From: Ureaplasma sp.
GTDB lineage: Bacteria; Bacillota_I; Bacilli_A; Mycoplasmatales; Mycoplasmoidaceae
NCBI GenBank assembly: GCA_020024775.1
Contig: JAHHTF010000018.1
Span: forward strand, 1 to 15,322
DNA: 15,322 nt
Direction of reading: 5' to 3'
A program made the translations under genes and the position numbers. Positions 11,236-15,322 of this stretch are shown here, one piece after another. The stretch's first letter is position 1, and each line of letters begins with the position of its first letter. The notes under the pieces are model-generated. The model ran no database searches. It had not been told where the DNA came from and saw only the letters and a list, made by a program, of their open reading frames with translations.

Positions 11236-11582
11236 AATAAATGGCCAATTGCTATGGAAACATAGAGGAAAGTCCGTGCTTGCACAATCTGAGATGATTG
11301 TAGTGATTATGCTATTACTAATAAGAATAGGCAACTATTTGTATAGTTGACGTCTCAAAGTTTTGAACTCTAGTAGTTAACAATTTTGTATAAAAGTGCC
11401 ACAGTGACGATGCTTTTAAGTGATTAAAAGAGTGAAACGTAGGTAAACACCATAAGCAAGAAACCTAAATTTTGGTAAGGGAGCTTGAATCTAACAAAAT
11501 GAAGTTAGATCAAGATAGATATTAATCTATAGATAAATAATTGGCACCCAATGGGTACAGAACACGGCTTATAGTTTATTTA
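11236..11582 (+). ncRNA. rnpB: RNase P RNA (rnpB)
   Basis: This RNA is the catalytic part of RNase P, which trims the 5' leader from pre-tRNA. The two universally conserved blocks that make helix P4 are present: GAGGAAAGTCC at 11265-11275, and ACAGAACACGGCTTAT at 11557-11572 near the 3' end. Between them are further family blocks: 'GTGAAACGTAGGTAAACACC', then the 'GCAAGAAACC' and 'GGTAAGGGAGC' elements typical of the Bacillus-type (type B) RNA found in mollicutes. AATAAA at the 5' end can pair with TTTATT just before the terminator as part of P1. The exact ends are estimated; the length of about 345 is normal. It is transcribed away from the pst operon and towards the viperin-like gene. Confidence 0.93.
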
Positions 11583-11610
11583 GCAAGTAGAAATACTTGC
11601 TTTTTATTTT
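11583..11610 (+). terminator. rnpB intrinsic terminator
   Basis: GCAAGTA (11583-11589), loop GAAA, TACTTGC (11594-11600), then TTTTTATTTT. This is a perfect 7-bp stem with a tetraloop directly after the last conserved rnpB block. Confidence 0.85.
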
Positions 11611-11615
11611 GAAGT

Positions 11616-11650
11616 AAAAACCACCATCAATTAAGAAGGTGGTTTTTGTT
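11616..11650. terminator. bidirectional terminator between rnpB and the viperin-like gene
   Basis: AAAAACCACC (11616-11625) and GGTGGTTTTT (11638-11647) form a perfect 10-bp stem with a 12-base loop. A- and T-runs on both sides make it work in both directions. It lies just beyond the stop codon of the viperin-like gene (11651-11653), so it ends the accessory operon, and it backs up the rnpB terminator. Confidence 0.85.
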
Positions 11651-12478
11651 TTATGATTTTTTAGAATCTAAAAGATTAGTTGTTCTTTCTTTATAGTTTT
11701 CTGAATTGTTGATTTCATCTATTAGTGAATAAATAATTTCTGGTTTTTCTAAGAAATCATAAGATTCATTTTCATTAATAGATATTTGACCTAATCCATT
11801 TATCATTAAATATGAATTACACATATCGGTTTCACATATTAGTGATTCAGCATTAGTAATATTTGGATGATTTCTAAATTTATTTATAAATGATTCAAAT
11901 TGTTCATTTGAAATACTACCAACTTCTTTTTGGTTTTTAAAGATTTTTAATTTGTCTATGTTAAGTTCTAATAATTTAAATATTGATTCATCATTGAAAT
12001 TGAATTCACTAGCAACAATATTGATTTTGAATTTTACATTGAAATCTAAAATTGTTTTATGAATAATTTTAAGATCTTCAAATTCAATTGTATTTTTGTT
12101 ACTATCAGATCTACCGATTTTTATATTTGTTTGTTTATCTAAGGAATCAATACTGATACCGATACATTCTACATATTTACAAACATCTTCTAAAAACTTA
12201 GGATCTTCTTTAAATTTTGAACCATTAGTTACAATTGTTGTTTTTAATCCAATGTCTTTGCAGAATGATAATAGGTCTAATAATAATTCTTTATTAAGAG
12301 TTGGTTCACCACCAACAAAATTAATAATTTCTATAATATTAGTTTCTTTGATTTGTCTTAGGATTGGTTTAAATTTTTCAGGACAACAACCAATTGTTTT
12401 ATTTCTAAAACAATATTTACACTTATAGTTACAAGCTTCAAAAATGTGAAAATTAATTTTGTTTATTGTATCTTTCAT
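11651..12478 (-). CDS. viperin-like radical SAM protein (prokaryotic viperin / SAND family)
   Basis: 275 codons. Viperins use SAM and a [4Fe-4S] cluster to dehydrate NTPs to ddhNTPs, which end RNA chains and protect against viruses and phages. The cluster motif CNYKCKYC gives Cys16, Cys20 and Cys23, set in 'INFHIFEACNYKCKYCF', very close to viperin's 'NYHFTRQCNYKCGFCF'. Further viperin-type blocks follow in order: INFVGGEP (GGEP 56-59), VTNGS (83-87), SIDSLD, N118 and IGR (121-123), KINIV (151-155) and N160, and a late 'NSYLMINGLGQISI' matching 'DSYLILDEYMRFL'. Its length fits bacterial members without the animal N-terminal helix. The ATG at 12478 has GAGAAAG before it; an in-frame TTG at 12490 is possible but lacks a ribosome site. 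The start overlaps the preceding gene by 26 bases. A different radical SAM activity cannot be excluded, but the motif order is viperin's rather than that of SPASM peptide maturases. Confidence 0.82.
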   Translation of the reverse strand: MKDTINKINFHIFEACNYKCKYCFRNKTIGCCPEKFKPILRQIKETNIIEIINFVGGEPTLNKELLLDLLSFCKDIGLKTTIVTNGSKFKEDPKFLEDVCKYVECIGISIDSLDKQTNIKIGRSDSNKNTIEFEDLKIIHKTILDFNVKFKINIVASEFNFNDESIFKLLELNIDKLKIFKNQKEVGSISNEQFESFINKFRNHPNITNAESLICETDMCNSYLMINGLGQISINENESYDFLEKPEIIYSLIDEINNSENYKERTTNLLDSKKS

Positions 12479-14777
12479 TTTCTTTCTCAATCAAATCAAT
12501 TAACATTTTATTAGCTTGTTTCACATCTTTTTTAATTAAACTATAACATTCAAGACAAAAATTTTCTCTAAGAGATTCTATTTTTCATCAATAAAGAAAA
12601 TCAAATTGTATTCCTCTATACTTTTTACCTTTTGATGAAGCTCTTAATTCATTTATTATTCTTTCCCCATCTCAAGATATTGGGTAGGATTCTTGTTTAT
12701 TATTAGTCAATGTGTAGAAAAGAACATCTGATAAATTCATAGTGAATCTTTCTAATAATTTAAAACATTCATGAGGTTCTTCTTCTCCTTGTTCCATATA
12801 ATCATGTGAGAACAATTCAGGAATATTTTCTATAATTGAACCTGGTGGTAATTTCGATTTTTCTAACAGTCTTACTAAGTATTTTTCTTTTATCAAATAA
12901 TCAGAATTAAATTCAATGAATAATTTATGAACAAAATTGATTACAATATGCAAATCGTTATTACTAGCTAGATAAAGACTCATAAGAAACGCTTCTAAAT
13001 AATCAGCTGATGAATATGATTCTTGGTTAAAAAATATTAATCCATTTGATTGAATAATATCATCAATATTAAAAATATCCGCTAATTTTTCTTGTAGCTT
13101 TTTTGTATCATAATCAATAGATTTTATAGATAGAAGAACATAATCTAATTTCAAATAATCAATTACAACTTTGTATAATTTATCTCCGAAATATTCATAA
13201 TCAGCAAATTTCTTTTGATTATCTGATGATAACATATTGTTGTCAGCAAAGACTATTGGATCTATTTTATCTAGATATTTTTTGTCTATGTATTTAGATA
13301 AATTACTACTAATTTTTTCTTTTATTATTTGTTCATTATACGAATTTGGGATAATTTCTAGATGATAACAAATTTGATAAAGTAATTGATCTGCTACTTT
13401 TGAATCAATTGAACTAATTTGATCTCAATTTTCCTTTAAGAAAGCTAACTCATAAAGAAGTCAAGATCAATCTTTTTTTGATATTTCATAATTTTCAAAT
13501 TTCATGTTATATTTAGAAAACATATCAATAACATATTGTTTCAATGCATTGTTTCCAAAATTTATTATTTCGCTAATACCTTCAGATTCTTCTTTTTTCA
13601 ATACCTTTAAAATGGATTCCAATAATTCAGGGGATGGATATTTAAGTTTATCTTTTAGGATCTCAGAATATTTATAAAGTATTGGTTCTGGAACAAAAGC
13701 TAAATCAAAATTTTTACCAATTAAAAGTTTAGAGATAAGACTTTCTATTTCTTTTTCTTTTTTATCTTTTAATTCGGAAAATAAATTTTTAATTATTGTG
13801 CTAGGTCTTTTTTTATCATTTTTTATTGATTGTCCCAAATATAGGTGAAATATATACAAAAAACCAATATCAGGGATATTCCCAACCAAACAATTAAATG
13901 GAGATGATTTCGAAAATTCTCTTTTTAACACTGCAGATAAATAGCGAACATATTCTTCTTGAACTTGAAATTCATTAGGTCTTAATAAAGCTATTTGTTG
14001 TTTTAAAAATTTTTCCCCATTTTTTTGGAAATCAATAGGTTTTATTGCTGGTTTGAATTTTGAAAAAAAATCATCCATTTCTATAAATAATAAATCTAGG
14101 TCATTCTTGCTCATTAATGAAATTTTGAAACCAAAAGAATCAAAAATGAAATTGATGTTAAAGTCACATTCTTGATTATTAAATTTCGCGTTTAGGAATT
14201 TTAATAATTCATTTTCTTGTTTAGTTTTTTGTTGTATTTTATATTCTGCAAAGTATTCAGAATAAATCATCGATTCCATTTTTGGTTTTATATCAGATAA
14301 ATATTTATTCTTGATTCAGTTATGGAAACAATTATATGTTTTTTCATTATCATTGTAAATCATTAAAAATAGATATAATAACTTGGATTCTCATGAGTTA
14401 TCATGATGTATAAAATCAGATACTAAGGTTCGATCAATTTTTTCATCATTTGGGTTATCAGAAATTTTTATGATTGGTTTAAATAATAATCTAATAATGT
14501 TTTTGATGAACTTATATTCATATCTGATATCATTATTTGAAAAAAATCTAATTGGGATTAATCTGCTGGCTTTTCATTTAATATCAAAAACAAAATCATT
14601 AAGCTCATCATATAATTTTCTATATTTTTCTTCAAGATTATGATTGTCTTTTCTGTTGTGAATTTTACCAATCAATTTTTCATAGAAATTTTCATACAAT
14701 TCTTTGTTCACATGTTGCAAATTAATGTCAGCATTAATAACTTGACACATTAATAATATTTCATTTGTTGAAATCAT
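12453..14777 (-). CDS. 774-residue protein with C-terminal RNase III-like catalytic core; otherwise unknown
   Basis: One frame of 774 codons with several TGA (Trp) codons. Residues about 500-625 look like an RNase III domain: 'FADYEYFGDKLYKVVIDYL' (524-542) aligns with the signature 'ERLEFLGDAVLELVI', and 'SADYLEAFLMSLYLAS' aligns with 'ADALEALIGAIYLD'. The metal-binding acids are kept at family spacing: E528 and D532, D592 and E595; the first Glu of the signature (E. coli E38) is Ala525. No double-stranded-RNA-binding domain follows; the last 150 residues hold a 'FCLEC' Cys pair and a charged helical end. The first 500 residues are helical, Lys/Glu-rich and not recognised. AGGAGG (14793-14788) lies 10 bases before the ATG and overlaps the stop codon of the toxin-like gene. 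The gene runs into the viperin-like gene. Likely an RNA-cutting or RNA-binding partner of that enzyme, by context only. Confidence 0.75.
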
Positions 14778-14787
14778 ATTTTTTTAA

Positions 14788-14793
14788 CCTCCT
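14788..14793 (-). promoter_or_regulatory. strong Shine-Dalgarno of the 774-residue gene, overlapping the toxin stop
   Basis: On the minus strand the sequence TTTTTAGGAGGTT contains AGGAGG 10 bases before the ATG at 14777. Its first AG bases are also the end of the TAG stop of the toxin-like gene. This fixes the start and points to coupled translation of the two genes. Confidence 0.75.
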
Positions 14794-15037
14794 AAAAATT
14801 AATTTTTTTGTAGACTTTATCTCTGTTATTAAAATGAATAACATAGATAATTCGATTAATTATCTTATAGATTAGTCTATACTTATCATGAATTCTAATA
14901 GTGTATAAGTCTAATCTAGACTTTAATGGTTTTCTGTAATTTGCATTGAAAAACTTTTTAAGATCAAATTTATTCTTTGTGACATCACAAAATTTTTTTT
15001 GATCTTTTTTGTTCTTGAAATGTATTATTTCATTCAC
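14792..15037 (-). CDS. RelE/ParE-superfamily toxin-like protein
   Basis: 81 codons from the GTG at 15037. Proteins of this fold cut mRNA in the ribosome (RelE, HigB, YoeB) or poison gyrase (ParE). The C-terminal half 'YTIRIHDKYRLIYKI' followed by 'RIIYVIHFNNRDKVYKK' matches the superfamily pattern 'R+R.GDYR+IY.I......I..+.HR.+VY', including the closing His/Arg/Tyr elements. The N terminus 'EIIHFKNKKDQKKF' fits the first strand and helix. GTG at 15037 is chosen because AGAAGG precedes it. GTG at 15067 would add ten residues but has no ribosome site and follows an in-frame stop directly. No recognisable antitoxin is found on either side, where RelB or HigA would normally lie. First sizeable gene of the operon, 14 bases before the 774-residue gene. 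Confidence 0.7.
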   Translation of the reverse strand: MNEIIHFKNKKDQKKFCDVTKNKFDLKKFFNANYRKPLKSRLDLYTIRIHDKYRLIYKIINRIIYVIHFNNRDKVYKKINF

Positions 15038-15120
15038 TTTTCCCTTCTTTCTGAGAAATAAGGGCACGCATTACTTATAATAAATAACACAATGCTACTT
15101 ATTACTCTGTAATTATGAAT

Positions 15121-15192
15121 TTATAATTTAGTTTGATTTGATAATCAAAAGTCAAAACGCTTTTGTAAGGTTATTGACTTGGCTTCCATCAT
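15121..15192 (-). CDS. possible 23-residue leader peptide or gene remnant
   Basis: A short frame starting ATGATG and ending in TAA reads MMEAKSITLQKRFDFWLSNQ plus TKL, with one TGA as Trp. CCAGGT lies upstream at usable distance, and a good promoter begins 19 bases before the start, so it would be the first thing translated from the operon mRNA. It could be a regulatory leader, a very short antitoxin, or the broken N terminus of a lost gene. The frame meets stop codons immediately afterwards in all readings tried. There is no homology I recognise. Confidence 0.35.
15137..15165. promoter_or_regulatory. inverted repeats in the leader of the accessory operon
   Basis: TTTGAT-A-ATCAAA (15137-15149) is a perfect 13-base dyad. 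Overlapping it, CAAAAG (15146-15151) and CTTTTG (15160-15165) form a second inverted repeat with an 8-base loop. They lie inside the 23-codon frame, between the promoter and the toxin-like gene. They could be an operator, as toxin operons often have, or an RNA hairpin controlling the toxin's translation. Confidence 0.35.
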
Positions 15193-15210
15193 TTTGGTTA
15201 CCTGGAAATA

Positions 15211-15238
15211 ATTATAGCACAAAATTAAAATGTCACAA
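15211..15238 (-). promoter_or_regulatory. extended -10 promoter of the accessory operon
   Basis: On the minus strand TGCTATAAT (15219-15211) is a perfect -10 with the TG extension, and TTGTGA (15238-15233) stands 16 bases upstream as a -35 with GTGACA overlapping. It is the best promoter on this strand in the right end of the window. Transcription would enter the 23-codon frame, then the toxin-like, RNase III-like and viperin-like genes. Confidence 0.65.
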
Positions 15239-15258
15239 ATTATTTTTTACAACAACAA

Positions 15259-15282
15259 AAAACCTAAATTAGGGTAATTAGG
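15259..15282 (-). terminator. possible terminator of a gene upstream of the window edge
   Basis: Read on the minus strand, CCTAA (15282-15278) and TTAGG (15267-15263) pair around a 10-base loop and are followed by TTTTTT. The stem is only 5 bp. It would end a minus-strand gene coming from beyond 15322, separating it from the accessory operon. On the + strand GTGGG (15290-15294) and CCCAC (15311-15315) followed by TTTTT make another weak hairpin, but no + strand gene leads to it. The last 45 bases could also code for the end of a protein (stop at 15280-15278), but this is too short to judge. Confidence 0.35.
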
Positions 15283-15322
15283 AAATTTTGTGGGAACCGA
15301 AAAGAAGGGACCCACTTTTTCT

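Noticed and set aside
11651..12478. Radical SAM peptide maturase with a RiPP precursor nearby.
   Set aside because: No SPASM Cys-rich end is seen, the blocks follow viperin order, and the only tiny frame nearby (15121-15192) is far upstream and lacks a modification-type core.
12672..14777. Three separate genes or a decayed pseudogene in place of the 774-residue protein.
   Set aside because: The pieces share one frame and are separated only by TGA codons; I followed the frame through each gap and found no TAA or TAG until 12453-12455.
15265..15322. Minus-strand edge frame reading 'KKWVPSFRFPQNF', similar to the start of a type I restriction specificity subunit.
   Set aside because: Only about 18 codons before a stop at the window edge, and other frames are open too; too little to support an hsdS remnant.
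1..15322. tRNA genes, CRISPR arrays, insertion sequences or long repeats.
   Set aside because: No tRNA cloverleaf-like blocks, no regularly spaced repeats and no transposase motifs were seen on either strand.

Overview
The window is AT-rich DNA from a mollicute (Mycoplasma-type) genome that reads UGA as tryptophan. Each large gene contains in-frame TGA codons at places where the protein family has Trp, and the reading frames run on for hundreds of codons only if TGA is sense. The fused PstC-PstA transporter, the lipoprotein-type signal peptides and the small promoters fit Mycoplasma. The species cannot be named from this sequence; the pneumoniae-group pst gene order is a hint only.

Layout: (1) 1-291 is a non-coding leader with a promoter. 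(2) 292-4749 (+) is one very large surface lipoprotein with an M60-like (enhancin/mucinase-type) metallopeptidase domain, a PA14-like domain and C-terminal beta-sandwich domains. (3) 4752-4780 is a bidirectional terminator. (4) 4780-11049 (-) is a compact phosphate-uptake operon in the order pstS, pstC-pstA (fused), pstB, phoU, then a 437-residue multi-pass membrane protein; neighbouring genes overlap or are 1 to 23 bases apart. (5) About 11236-11582 (+) is rnpB, the RNase P RNA, with its own hairpin terminator and a second, bidirectional one after it. (6) 11651-15216 (-) looks like an accessory operon: a promoter, a 23-codon reading frame, a RelE/ParE-like toxin, a 774-residue protein with an RNase III-like catalytic core near its C terminus, and a viperin-like radical SAM protein whose start overlaps the end of the 774-residue gene. 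(7) 15193-15322 holds the promoter of this operon and possible end signals of an upstream gene.

How the parts work together: the pst genes would bind phosphate outside the cell (PstS), pass it through the PstCA channel with ATP from PstB, and adjust this through PhoU. The large lipoprotein probably acts on host glycans or glycoproteins. The accessory operon is the most interesting part. Prokaryotic viperins make chain-terminating 3'-deoxy-3',4'-didehydro nucleotides against phage. Here one is translationally linked to a large RNase III-like protein of unknown family and sits downstream of a RelE/ParE-type mRNA-interferase-like protein with no recognisable antitoxin. This arrangement suggests an undescribed RNA-targeting antiviral module. 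That function is inference; the domain matches rest on motifs read by eye.
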